A DNA stretch of 64,000 nt from Bdellovibrionales bacterium. GTDB lineage: Bacteria > Bdellovibrionota > UBA2428. The stretch lies in NCBI GenBank assembly GCA_018266335.1, contig JAFEAR010000043.1:11107-75106 (forward strand), read 5' to 3'. The notes below the pieces were generated by a model that saw only the letters and a program-made list of their open reading frames with translations, was not told the DNA's origin and did not search any database. The translations under genes and the position numbers were made by a program. Shown here in pieces: positions 26,203 through 33,173 of this stretch. Numbering within the stretch: position 1 is the first letter of the stretch; every line of letters starts with the position of its first letter.

Positions 26203-26910
26203 CTAGAAGGAAACGGGCCCGGCCGAGGGATCCACTTCCGAAACTGCCTTTTCCGGAAAGAGAACCTGGGGCTCGACAGCTGGAGGCAGTTCTGCCATCC
26301 TTTTTTTGGCCTTTTGTTCTTTCAAAATAGCTAGTTTTTCCGAATAGATAGCCCCATGCGAGGCTCCGGACACCTGGGCAATGGTGCGGTACGGAAGATT
26401 CTTCGATAGCAGCACCCGGATAAGCTCTGATGGACGGGTCTTTTTTCTTCCGATATGTTTCCCTTTAGCCTTTGCGTTCGCCAGTCCTGAGCGAACCCTC
26501 TCTATAATAAGCTCCCTTTCTAGTTGGGCCAAAGATCCAAGGATCGTAAAAAGCGCAACCCCAATCGGGCTATTCGTATCTATTTGTTCTGAAAGGGAAA
26601 TTAGCTGCACCTTGTGTTTTTTGAACTCGTCCAAAGCGGACAATAAATGCACCGTAGAACGCGCCAAACGGGAGAACGAAAAGACGATGATTTTGTTGAG
26701 CTGGCCGTCTTTAACAGCCTTCATCATGCGGTCGAGGGCCGGACGCGACGCCTTGGCGCCTGATTGGTTTTCGTCGGTGAAGATTTCGTAATCGCTGATG
26801 TTGTTGCGCTCGCAGAAGGTACGGAGAGCCAAAGTCTGCGATTCCATCCCGCCCTTCTGGTCCGCTGTCGAAACTCTGACGTACAGGGCCGCCTTTTGAA
26901 TTTGAGTCAT
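26203..26910 (-). CDS. Serine recombinase (resolvase/invertase family)
   Basis: A 235-aa small serine recombinase: catalytic Ser14 in ALYVRVSTADQ, conserved SGAKASRPALDRMM, FSFSRLARS, the E-helix LGSLAQLERELIIERVRSGL and a C-terminal helix-turn-helix (RTIAQVSGASHGAIY). The ATG at 26910 has GGAGA 5 nt upstream. It sits directly behind a strong terminator hairpin (26932-26971). It could resolve element dimers or invert DNA, but no paired crossover sites were found. It lies outside the 28-kb tRNA-Ser element. Confidence 0.9.
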   Translation of the reverse strand: MTQIQKAALYVRVSTADQKGGMESQTLALRTFCERNNISDYEIFTDENQSGAKASRPALDRMMKAVKDGQLNKIIVFSFSRLARSTVHLLSALDEFKKHKVQLISLSEQIDTNSPIGVALFTILGSLAQLERELIIERVRSGLANAKAKGKHIGRKKTRPSELIRVLLSKNLPYRTIAQVSGASHGAIYSEKLAILKEQKAKKRMAELPPAVEPQVLFPEKAVSEVDPSAGPVSF

Positions 26911-26920
26911 GTGATTCTCC

Positions 26921-26971
26921 AAAAAAAGAAAACCCCAAAGTCCCGCGCCGTGAAGCGCGGAACTTTGGGGT
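26921..26971 (-). terminator. Rho-independent terminator just upstream of the recombinase
   Basis: ACCCCAAAGT plus CCGCGC pair with GCGCGG plus ACTTTGGGGT across 26932-26971, a stem of about 16 bp with one unpaired base on each side and a 6-nt loop. On the minus strand it is followed by a TTTTCTTTTTTT tract at 26930-26921. It ends transcription from the 55-aa gene upstream. The recombinase binding site and ATG follow at once, so the recombinase would be made mainly by readthrough. Confidence 0.8.
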
Positions 26972-27005
26972 CGTGTTTGAGGGGCGAGGCCCCTTGAATT
27001 TGGTT

Positions 27006-27173
27006 TTACTTTGAAGCCGGGTACAGGCCTCGGTTCAGTGCCGATAGGCTGAGGAGTCCGCCCCGGCTCACCGAGAAGGCCTCCTTCTGCATAAGCTCGG
27101 TTACGTGCGCAAGCTCTCCGATCATCGCAAGCCAGAACACAGTTTTGATAAGTACCCCGATCAGTTTTCCCAT
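27006..27173 (-). CDS. Hypothetical 55-aa protein
   Basis: A 55-aa product with a hydrophobic N-terminal segment (LIGVLIKTVFWLAMIG) and a polar C-terminus. The ATG at 27173 has AGGA about 8 nt upstream and the leader GGATCTCTCAA, nearly the same as the leader of the zinc-ribbon gene at 6473. A terminator follows 35 bp after its stop. Function unknown. Confidence 0.5.
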   Translation of the reverse strand: MGKLIGVLIKTVFWLAMIGELAHVTELMQKEAFSVSRGGLLSLSALNRGLYPASK

Positions 27174-27547
27174 TTGAGAGATCCTTTCTTTCAATTGACT
27201 CGCTCCCAGAATGAAAGAAAGTTGAGCCAGCTTTCCCAACCAACGCAGCTCGATTTTTAAGTCGAGATGGGACCTTGGGAAAACTCGATTCAGCGATCTT
27301 CACTCCGGGAACTTGCCGTTTTAAACAACGGCTCTTCCTGAGTTGAAAGGATGCTCCAAAGCGGGGCCGCGCCTCTAAAAATGCGCTTTCAGTTTTAGAC
27401 TTTTGAAAGACTTTTTTTAGATCACGCCCGATTGGATGCGTGATTTTCTGTGACGGTGCGATTTGACCGTGTGCGGCAAGTGCCTGAGCTTTTTGCTCTG
27501 CTTTTTCGCCTATTTGAACTGACAGTTCCCAAACCCAATTTTGAAAC
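27174..27547. other. Gene-free flank left of the attachment site
   Basis: No gene, RNA or clear repeat is recognised here. It includes one GTTCCCAAA (27525-27533) that resembles the arm-type sites inside the element, and the promoter region of the 55-aa gene at its left side. The rest is unassigned. Confidence 0.4.
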
Positions 27548-27607
27548 TGGCGGAGAGACAGGGATTCGAACCCTGGGTACCTGTTACAGTACGCACGCTT
27601 TCCAAGC
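27548..27607 (-). tRNA. Displaced 3' fragment of tRNA-Ser(GGA) (left attachment site)
   Basis: Reading the minus strand, this holds the anticodon 3' arm, variable arm, T arm and CCA end of a serine tRNA but no D arm or 5' acceptor, so it is a fragment and not a working tRNA. Bases 27576-27607 (32 bp) are identical to 55602-55633 in the complete tRNA-Ser. The T stem differs from the complete copy but stays fully paired (CAGGG/CCCTG against GTGGG/CCCAC). This is the expected product of tRNA-site integration and marks the left end of the 28-kb element. Confidence 0.85.
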
Positions 27608-27736
27608 CTTGGAAGGCGCTTTCTTCGCCGGTTGTTAAGTTCCTAAACTAAACCAATTTTTTAATAAAAGCGAGAGATTAGGACGCTCCACCATCCTTGG
27701 CTGGTTTTGGTGATTTGTGGTCATTTTGGGGCGCTC

Positions 27737-27760
27737 TGTTCCCAAATTGTTCCCAAAAAA
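27737..27760 (+). repeat. Paired TGTTCCCAAA repeats, left copy (candidate integrase arm sites)
   Basis: Two copies of TGTTCCCAAA spaced 11 bp apart, about 130 bp inside the left attachment repeat. The whole 24-bp block is repeated exactly at 55477-55500, about 100 bp inside the right attachment repeat. Direct repeats at this distance from both core sites are what tyrosine integrases use as arm-type binding sites. Confidence 0.5.
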
Positions 27761-27790
27761 TGGCTTTATATATGTATCTGAGGAACAAAT

Positions 27791-28141
27791 ATGGTACACT
27801 TGTACAAGTTGAAAGCAAGGCTGCTGTTCAGTTTCGACATGAGGGTGGCTCGGGAGACCGGGGAGGGGGGAATCGTTGTCTCAATGCGCGTCCATGAAGT
27901 CGTGGGCGCGAAAGACGACGAGTTCCCCGATGGTCTGAAGTTTCGCTGGATCGCCTTTGATGAGGCTGACCCCGAGATGCGGGTTTTGGTCGATTGCCAC
28001 TCCGGTAAGGGGCCTCATGTTCATGTTGATGCAGACACTGAGGGTAGGGCCTTTGTGTGGACTGGGATCGACGATGCTGTGGCGCTGTTCGTTTACGAAA
28101 TTGAGCAACGTTTTGGGGTACGAATTGAAATCCCCTTGTGA
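27791..28141 (+). CDS. TumE-type toxin-family protein (DUF6516)
   Basis: A 116-aa protein with the DUF6516 pattern: beta-rich N-half, a central DCHSGKGPHVHVDADTEG block and a C-terminal helix (AVALFVYEIEQRFG). Such proteins form toxin-antitoxin pairs with an HTH partner. The partner gene follows after 9 bp. A CTTGTACAAG palindrome overlaps codons 3-6. First cargo gene inside the element, where addiction modules are common. Confidence 0.7.
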   Translation: MVHLYKLKARLLFSFDMRVARETGEGGIVVSMRVHEVVGAKDDEFPDGLKFRWIAFDEADPEMRVLVDCHSGKGPHVHVDADTEGRAFVWTGIDDAVALFVYEIEQRFGVRIEIPL

Positions 28142-28150
28142 GGTAGGGCT

Positions 28151-28537
28151 ATGAAGACATTTACATTCAAGTATAAGCCGAATGCAGCTACCGATGCCTT
28201 TCGCCGACTCAAGCAGGCGGTGAAGTCGCGTAAGCCGGATCTTAATCCTGACGTTTTGTTCTGCGACTCATACGATTCCATGACGAGTCTTATGACGGAA
28301 GCTCGCTTTGCTGTGATTGAGGCGATCAAGGAGCATAAGCCGGACTCGATGTATCAGTTGGCGAAGATTCTTGAGCGCGATCAGGCGAATGTGTTTCGTG
28401 ATGTGAAGGCGCTTGTCGAGATAGGAATTTTAGAGCTTGAGGCTATTAAGAAGGATGGGCGCGAACTTCAGAAGCCTGTGCTTCTTTACGACAAGATCAT
28501 TTTTGAATGGGAGCCCGCTAAGGCGTCGGGGATGTAA
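28151..28537 (+). CDS. HVO_A0114-type HTH protein, likely antitoxin partner
   Basis: A 128-aa protein with a winged helix of the HVO_A0114 type (EARFAVIEAIKEHKPDSMYQLAKILERDQANVFRDVKALVEIGILEL, residues 51-98) and a C-terminal strand that would complete the wing (KPVLLYDKIIFEW). HTH proteins of this kind pair with TumE toxins. It is 3 bp from the next gene, so three genes form one operon. Confidence 0.75.
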   Translation: MKTFTFKYKPNAATDAFRRLKQAVKSRKPDLNPDVLFCDSYDSMTSLMTEARFAVIEAIKEHKPDSMYQLAKILERDQANVFRDVKALVEIGILELEAIKKDGRELQKPVLLYDKIIFEWEPAKASGM

Positions 28538-28540
28538 AGC

Positions 28541-29242
28541 ATGAGTAGTGATAGCGAAAGTTCCTGGATGCATGAGTTGGTAGCGAAGTACGAGGAAAGC
28601 ACTTCCGTAAGAACATTAGTCCAGTTGATTCCATACGTAGGAGGGGCTCTTGATTTGGTGCTTTCGAGTCATGGTCAAAAGTTTCGACGAGCGAGACTTG
28701 AGAGTTACCTCGGCGCCATATCGGCGAAGATTGGAAAGGTGGAGCAGGACTTCACGCGAATGCTGAACGAATCTCCCGAGGAAGTTTATGATTTATTGAG
28801 GTCCCATTTGGAGGAGTCCGATCGTACGCGAGATAACGAGCGCCGGGAGCAGTTTGCAAATATCCTTCTGAATCAAGCGACCAGGAATACAAAGTGGGAT
28901 GAGCCGGAAACAGCCACTCGGTTATTGCGAACTCTTACATCGCTTCATGTCGCAATTTTGAAAGATGTTTGCAGCGCCCCCATCTGTGACGCGCCCTTTG
29001 AGGGCCTTCGTGTTTCGGTCATTGAACCCATCGACAAGAAAGATGAGCCAGGGAAGTTTCATGTTTTGGCTGAAACATTTGGCGCTGTGCCTGGCCCTCA
29101 ACTCCGCCTCGCGGTAATCGAGTTGGTATCGAGCGGACTAATTAAAGATGAAGGCGTCGGCCGATTTGGCGCCATGGCTATGGAAAAATTTTCGCCACTA
29201 CCCACCGCAAGTTGGTTGTTAGGCTGGATAGAGTCGCCATAG
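28541..29242 (+). CDS. Hypothetical protein linked to the TumE-type locus
   Basis: A 233-aa protein with no signal peptide. Residues 20-40 (VRTLVQLIPYVGGALDLVLSS) form an amphipathic or membrane-associated segment. The middle is charged and helical (EESDRTRDNERREQFANILLNQ) and the C-terminus is a small mixed domain. Similar layouts, a hydrophobic N-terminal hairpin then helices, occur in defence-linked membrane-acting proteins, but I cannot place it in a family. Three-base spacing to the antitoxin-like gene suggests a functional link. Confidence 0.5.
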   Translation: MSSDSESSWMHELVAKYEESTSVRTLVQLIPYVGGALDLVLSSHGQKFRRARLESYLGAISAKIGKVEQDFTRMLNESPEEVYDLLRSHLEESDRTRDNERREQFANILLNQATRNTKWDEPETATRLLRTLTSLHVAILKDVCSAPICDAPFEGLRVSVIEPIDKKDEPGKFHVLAETFGAVPGPQLRLAVIELVSSGLIKDEGVGRFGAMAMEKFSPLPTASWLLGWIESP

Positions 29243-29506
29243 GGTGCACGTAGCTGCGACTACAGCTGCGCCGCTCGAGTCCGCACGTTCAATTCTGGCG
29301 GACTGACGCCCCGTTGCTGGCTTCAGGACAGTGAAATAGTTTCATTGTCATCTTCATCAAAAATTAATCAGGAGCGAGTAAGTCGCTGGCCTCTAAAGTT
29401 TTTTCTGGCTCAAAGGGACGATTGCGACGAGTAGTCGCATAGAAATTCAACTTCTTGTCCAACGGCGACGATAAACTACGGGAATATGGTCTGCTCCCGC
29501 AACGAT

Positions 29507-29556
29507 GCGGAAGCACGAGTGCGGAAGCACGAGTGCGGAAGCACGAGTGCGGAAGC
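29507..29556 (+). repeat. 14-bp tandem repeat (3.6 copies) at the start of adhesin 1
   Basis: The unit GCGGAAGCACGAGT occurs three times plus 8 bp. Adhesin 2 has a diverged 1.6-copy version (about 33081-33104), adhesin 3 has 1.6 copies of the same unit (35055-35076) and adhesin 4 the diverged version again. Fourteen is not a multiple of three, so each unit gained or lost shifts the frame between upstream start codons and the signal peptide. Confidence 0.8.
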
Positions 29557-31428
29557 TATCTTAAAAAACGAGCGCGCCTACTAAAGACGCGTCTTTCTTT
29601 CGAGTTCCTTTTTCTTGTCATTTTTTTGCTGTGTGCGTTGCCTGGAGTTGTGTGGGCGACTCCACAAGTCATTCGAGTTGACGGCTCGGTGTTCGACAGC
29701 GCCGGGGCTCCGGTGACTGCGGGTAAAGATATTCAGATCAAAGCCTACGATGCGGCGACAGCGGGCACGCTCCTGTGGACATCGAGCGTGTACAACACGT
29801 CAGTCAGCTCAGGCCGTTTTACGATCAATCTTGACGCAGCTGCCGGGTCACCCAGTCTTGTGGACCGGTTGGGGGAACGCACTGCCTCACAGGCGGTCTA
29901 TTTTCAGATTGAGGTCGATTCCGGCGCTGCGAACGGTTCCATGGATTCCGCGACGATTGTGCTCCCTCGCATTCGAGCGAAGGGGACGGCGTTCGCGCTC
30001 AATGCCGTCAGTGCAGACGCCATCAAGGGTGTTACGGCGACTGCGGGCGAGATCAACTTCCTCGCGGGCGCTACCGCCAACGTGCAAACGCAGATCAACG
30101 CGAAGATGGCGACGGTTAGTCCTGGAACGAGCGGAAACATACTCACCAGCAATGGCACAAGTTGGGTAAGCTCAGCGCCAAGTGCGAGTTCGGGCGGTGG
30201 GTCCATGAGGCAAACCGTATTGAACGGTTCCGTTGACTCAAACGGAAGCGCAAACTTCTTGTCTGCTGGCAGCGGGCTCGCGGTGAATCTGGCGGCAACT
30301 TCAACCCCCGTTGTCTTAAGTTTTTCGGATGGATTCGATTCGACGGGAGCTGTCGAGAAGTTGGCCGTCGTGTCTTCGGATGTCAGCAGTGCGTGGTCGA
30401 GTCTTCCGGCAAGCTCTACGGTGTATCTCTACGTTGATCGAAATAGCTCTAACGGAAGTCTTAGCTACGGGTATTCGACATCGAAGCCTCAGTACGCGCC
30501 GTATCAACCCTCGGGCGTTGCTGCCACGCCGACGATGACATCGAACACGGCTCCGTCGGGCACGGTAACCGAGGGCAGCAGCTATAACGCGAGTTACTTG
30601 GGGTGGAAGGCGTTCAACAAGACGACCGTCGACAATAACGATGCATGGTGTACTGCCTCCGGCGTTACGGCCTCGACCTTGGGTTATCAGTTCCCGTCGG
30701 CAAAAGTCATTTCGAGCTATTCCGTACAATACAGAAACTACAGTGACCCTCTCGAGGCGCCTAAAGATTGGACCTTTCAGGGGTCATCCAACGGCAGTTC
30801 GTGGACCACCCTTGACACTCGTTCAAGTGAGACGGGGTGGAGTCAAAACCAGAAGCGTTCTTATACCGTGTCGAGTCCGGCGAGTTACGCCTACTACCGC
30901 CTGAACATCACGAACAACAACGGAACCGCCTCTGCGATTATCTGCGTGGGCGAGGTTGAACTCAAAGAAATAGTCTCGAATTGGTTCGACATGGCGGCGT
31001 TCAAATTCAAGTCGTGGAATGGCTCTTCGTGGGATGCCGTTCAGCGCCTTTTTGTGGGCGAAGCTGTTACCGGCGCCTCGTCGGTGAGTTCGGTGACGAC
31101 ATACGCGCTTCGTGGATACTACGAAAGCCCTGTGTTTTCGGTGGCGGCTGCCTCGTTTTACACGAAGAATCATAATCTCGGAGTTGAGCCCCTTGATACC
31201 TTTGGGTTCGTTAGGCAGTCCGAGAGTTACTCATGGAAGATTTTGGGACACGCGTATGCAGGTGGAAACTACGGAGGTGATTTGATCTTAGACCGTCTGA
31301 CAGTTTCGACCGGCTTTACCGAGTGGATTTCTTACGGTGGAGGTGACGCGTGGGGTGGAACATATGCGTTTTCGTCTGGAGCTGCCACAAGCGGCGAAGC
31401 CAAGATCGTTGTTCGCAGGGGCTGGTGA
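29533..31428 (+). CDS. Secreted adhesin 1: common N-module, discoidin-like C-domain
   Basis: About 631 aa from GTG 29533 (in frame from TTG 29455). Parts: basic leader, signal peptide (FEFLFLVIFLLCALPGVVWA), the shared ATPQVIRVDGSVFDSAG module of about 150 residues, a tail-fibre-like linker (GTSGNILTSNGTSWV), an F5/8-type-C/discoidin-like domain (NDAWCTASGV to YYRLNITNNNG) and a C-terminal fibre-like tip (FYTKNHNLGVEPLDTFGF). Such proteins resemble the chimeric fibre adhesins of Bdellovibrio. The ATGs at 29486 and 29505 are both out of frame because of the 14-bp repeat; GTG codons inside each repeat unit keep one start in frame. Confidence 0.72.
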   Translation: MRKHECGSYLKKRARLLKTRLSFEFLFLVIFLLCALPGVVWATPQVIRVDGSVFDSAGAPVTAGKDIQIKAYDAATAGTLLWTSSVYNTSVSSGRFTINLDAAAGSPSLVDRLGERTASQAVYFQIEVDSGAANGSMDSATIVLPRIRAKGTAFALNAVSADAIKGVTATAGEINFLAGATANVQTQINAKMATVSPGTSGNILTSNGTSWVSSAPSASSGGGSMRQTVLNGSVDSNGSANFLSAGSGLAVNLAATSTPVVLSFSDGFDSTGAVEKLAVVSSDVSSAWSSLPASSTVYLYVDRNSSNGSLSYGYSTSKPQYAPYQPSGVAATPTMTSNTAPSGTVTEGSSYNASYLGWKAFNKTTVDNNDAWCTASGVTASTLGYQFPSAKVISSYSVQYRNYSDPLEAPKDWTFQGSSNGSSWTTLDTRSSETGWSQNQKRSYTVSSPASYAYYRLNITNNNGTASAIICVGEVELKEIVSNWFDMAAFKFKSWNGSSWDAVQRLFVGEAVTGASSVSSVTTYALRGYYESPVFSVAAASFYTKNHNLGVEPLDTFGFVRQSESYSWKILGHAYAGGNYGGDLILDRLTVSTGFTEWISYGGGDAWGGTYAFSSGAATSGEAKIVVRRGW

Positions 31429-31473
31429 TCTTGTTTGGATCAGCGGTTCCGAGGGTCGTGGCAGGCGGTGCCC

Positions 31474-31728
31474 TCAAAACTTCAGCAGCTCAAAGGGCTT
31501 AACTCCCAAAACTTCTGCGTAGCGATATAGCAGCGAGACGTGCACGTCGTGTGAACCGCTTTCGAGGCGCTGAATTGCACCGGGACTCAGTTGCGTGCCT
31601 TCTCTATACATTCGATCAATTGAGTAGCCTCGTGAGCGGCGCATTTTTCGGCAGTGGGTTCCCAGTGCTCGAGCGAACGCGGAGTTCTTGTATCTTTGTG
31701 AGGGTCTTCTTGTTTTTGTCTTTGCCAC
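31474..31728 (-). CDS. XRE-family helix-turn-helix regulator
   Basis: An 84-aa protein with a basic N-terminus and a Cro/C1-type domain (residues 20-80: CRKMRRSRGYSIDRMYREGTQLSPGAIQRLESGSHDVHVSLLYRYAEVLGV). The start is GTG 31728. It is divergent from the receiver-like gene at 31815, and the gap holds two ACCAT/ATGGT palindromes it could bind. Confidence 0.75.
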   Translation of the reverse strand: MAKTKTRRPSQRYKNSAFARALGTHCRKMRRSRGYSIDRMYREGTQLSPGAIQRLESGSHDVHVSLLYRYAEVLGVKPFELLKF

Positions 31729-31763
31729 CCCAATAGGCTACAAACGGCACAAATTGCACCTTT

Positions 31764-31798
31764 CCATATATGGTATAAAAACGTACCATGTATGGTAT
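31764..31798. promoter_or_regulatory. Tandem CCAT/ATGG palindromes in a divergent promoter
   Basis: CCATATATGG (perfect) and ACCATGTATGGT (perfect except the centre), about two helical turns apart, lie between the divergent genes starting at 31728 and 31815. The spacing suits two dimers on the same DNA face. The XRE protein next to it is the likely binder. Confidence 0.5.
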
Positions 31799-31814
31799 AG
31801 GTCGAATTCTTCAT

Positions 31815-32183
31815 ATGAAACGTCGAAAAATCCTTTTGGTTGATGAATCTTTTGAGTTCTTAGAGCAGGTCAGCGGCGAGCTTGATGCGGTTGCCGATAC
31901 GATCGTGGCCGTTGACTCCATCGAGGCGCTCTCGCAGCTTTGCCAGTCGACAAATTTCGACCTGCTTATTGTCGGAAGTCGCCTGCGTCCGGTGACGAGC
32001 GTCACGCTCGCCCATGTGTTTCATGAGCTACAGCCCGACGGCGCTGTATGCTTTCTTGTTGATGGTGCTGACGGGCTCCCTGATTTTTTGGGGCGACCGG
32101 CCATTCCGGGCGCAAGCTTTGTGGCCAGGGCGGATCTCGCCTCGTATGTCTTGGGCGAGAGTGCCCTGAGCTGTTCTATTTGA
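31815..32183 (+). CDS. Degenerate stand-alone receiver-like protein
   Basis: A 122-aa protein with a receiver fold pattern: KILLVDESFEFLEQV at strand 1, but the acceptor strand reads FDLLIVGSRL with Gly where Asp should be, so it cannot be phosphorylated in the normal way. ATG 31815 is chosen over 31788 because the pattern starts there. It is divergent from an XRE regulator, the same arrangement as the receiver-like gene at 25171-25545. Confidence 0.55.
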   Translation: MKRRKILLVDESFEFLEQVSGELDAVADTIVAVDSIEALSQLCQSTNFDLLIVGSRLRPVTSVTLAHVFHELQPDGAVCFLVDGADGLPDFLGRPAIPGASFVARADLASYVLGESALSCSI

Positions 32184-32230
32184 ATCGGGAGTGAGGATGG
32201 GCTTCCTAGAAAGTTGGGGGCCTCTCAGTT

Positions 32231-32596
32231 TTAATCGTCGAACGATGGCATCTTATGGGATGGGAAGCGATCGATATTCGACTGCCTGTTATCATCGACA
32301 TCAAGAAAGGTAACCTCAAAGTCGAGATTCTCGCGGACCGCGACTTTATAGAAAACCCGGTATCGTCCGTCGCTGGTCAACGCGGACTTCTCTCCGACCG
32401 TGTCATGCGCTTTGGGTGTTTGATACATTTGCTCGAGGGTGTCGGCGATTCGATCAATGGCCTGAGCGAGACGGTTGACTGAAGCAAGAGCAAGACTCGA
32501 GTCGTTTTCGATTTCCATGATGGAATCAAAAAGATGTTGCTCGATGCGACCGCGGGCCTCCTCGAAGGGCGACGAGGAAAAGAAATGAACGGCCAT
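32231..32596 (-). CDS. RelE/ParE-type toxin-like protein
   Basis: A 121-aa protein. The C-terminal half has the RelE/ParE beta-strand pattern (SDGRYRVFYKVAVRENLDFEVTFLDVDDNRQ), with the basic and aromatic residues expected on the active face. Its ATG overlaps the antitoxin stop codon by 1 bp. An N-terminal helical extension of about 60 residues is longer than in a minimal ParE. Toxicity is inferred from pairing only. Confidence 0.7.
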   Translation of the reverse strand: MAVHFFSSSPFEEARGRIEQHLFDSIMEIENDSSLALASVNRLAQAIDRIADTLEQMYQTPKAHDTVGEKSALTSDGRYRVFYKVAVRENLDFEVTFLDVDDNRQSNIDRFPSHKMPSFDD

Positions 32597-32850
32597 TACT
32601 TCCCTTCAAAGCGTTTTGCGCGGTTCTCTTTTCTGACGAAGGGCTTGGTCTTAGCGTCGATGATCTCGGACATGCCGAGAAGGCGCCTCTGAAGAGATTG
32701 AATTTCGTTTCTGAATTCGTCGTAAACTTGTTCAGACATCAGAATGAAGCTCTGCCCGTCGCGGCGATTGATGCGCACGGGTTCTGAGGCAGCCGCGTCC
32801 ATGTAGTCCTTAAGTTCAGATCGGAACTGCTTGGCGTTTGCGCTTCTCAT
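32596..32850 (-). CDS. Phd/YefM-family antitoxin
   Basis: An 84-aa protein with the Phd/YefM N-terminal DNA-binding pattern (ANAKQFRSELKDYMDAAASEPVRINRRDGQSFILMSEQVYDEF) and a basic disordered C-terminus that would bind the toxin. GGAGG precedes the ATG. A palindromic operator lies just upstream at 32868-32897. First gene of the pair, as usual for type II systems. Confidence 0.85.
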   Translation of the reverse strand: MRSANAKQFRSELKDYMDAAASEPVRINRRDGQSFILMSEQVYDEFRNEIQSLQRRLLGMSEIIDAKTKPFVRKENRAKRFEGK

Positions 32851-32867
32851 AGAGCCTCCACTTGTCC

Positions 32868-32897
32868 CCTAAGAGTACACTTAAGAGTACTCTTAGG
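32868..32897 (-). promoter_or_regulatory. Palindromic operator of the Phd/ParE-type pair
   Basis: AAGAGTACTCTT (32882-32893) is a perfect 12-bp palindrome preceded by another AAGAGTAC half-site. The block lies about 18-45 bp before the antitoxin start codon, where Phd-family dimers autoregulate. Confidence 0.6.
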
Positions 32898-33173
32898 TCA
32901 AGTCCCGAACACGAGATCGAACATGCGCGGGCTTCACGAAAACAAAATAAACGAGAGGAAAGGATAAAAAGAACGCGGGGATGAAAGGAAGCAGCGCGGG
33001 GCAATTAACCGTGGCTTCATGAAACGCCGCGAAACAGCCGATAAGGTGTTGAAGTATGGTGGACTGTTGCGGCTTGGCTGCGAAGGCGCGAGCGCGAAGG
33101 CGGCAATTATAAATACGAGGCGCGTGTACTAAAGACGCGACTGTCTTTCGAGTACCTTTTTCTTGTCATTTTT

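Noticed and set aside
27548..27607. A second working serine tRNA
   Set aside because: Only the 3' half is present; the D arm and 5' acceptor are missing, so it is an integration scar.
29507..29556. CRISPR array
   Set aside because: The repeats are directly tandem 14-bp units without spacers, and no cas gene is present anywhere in the window.
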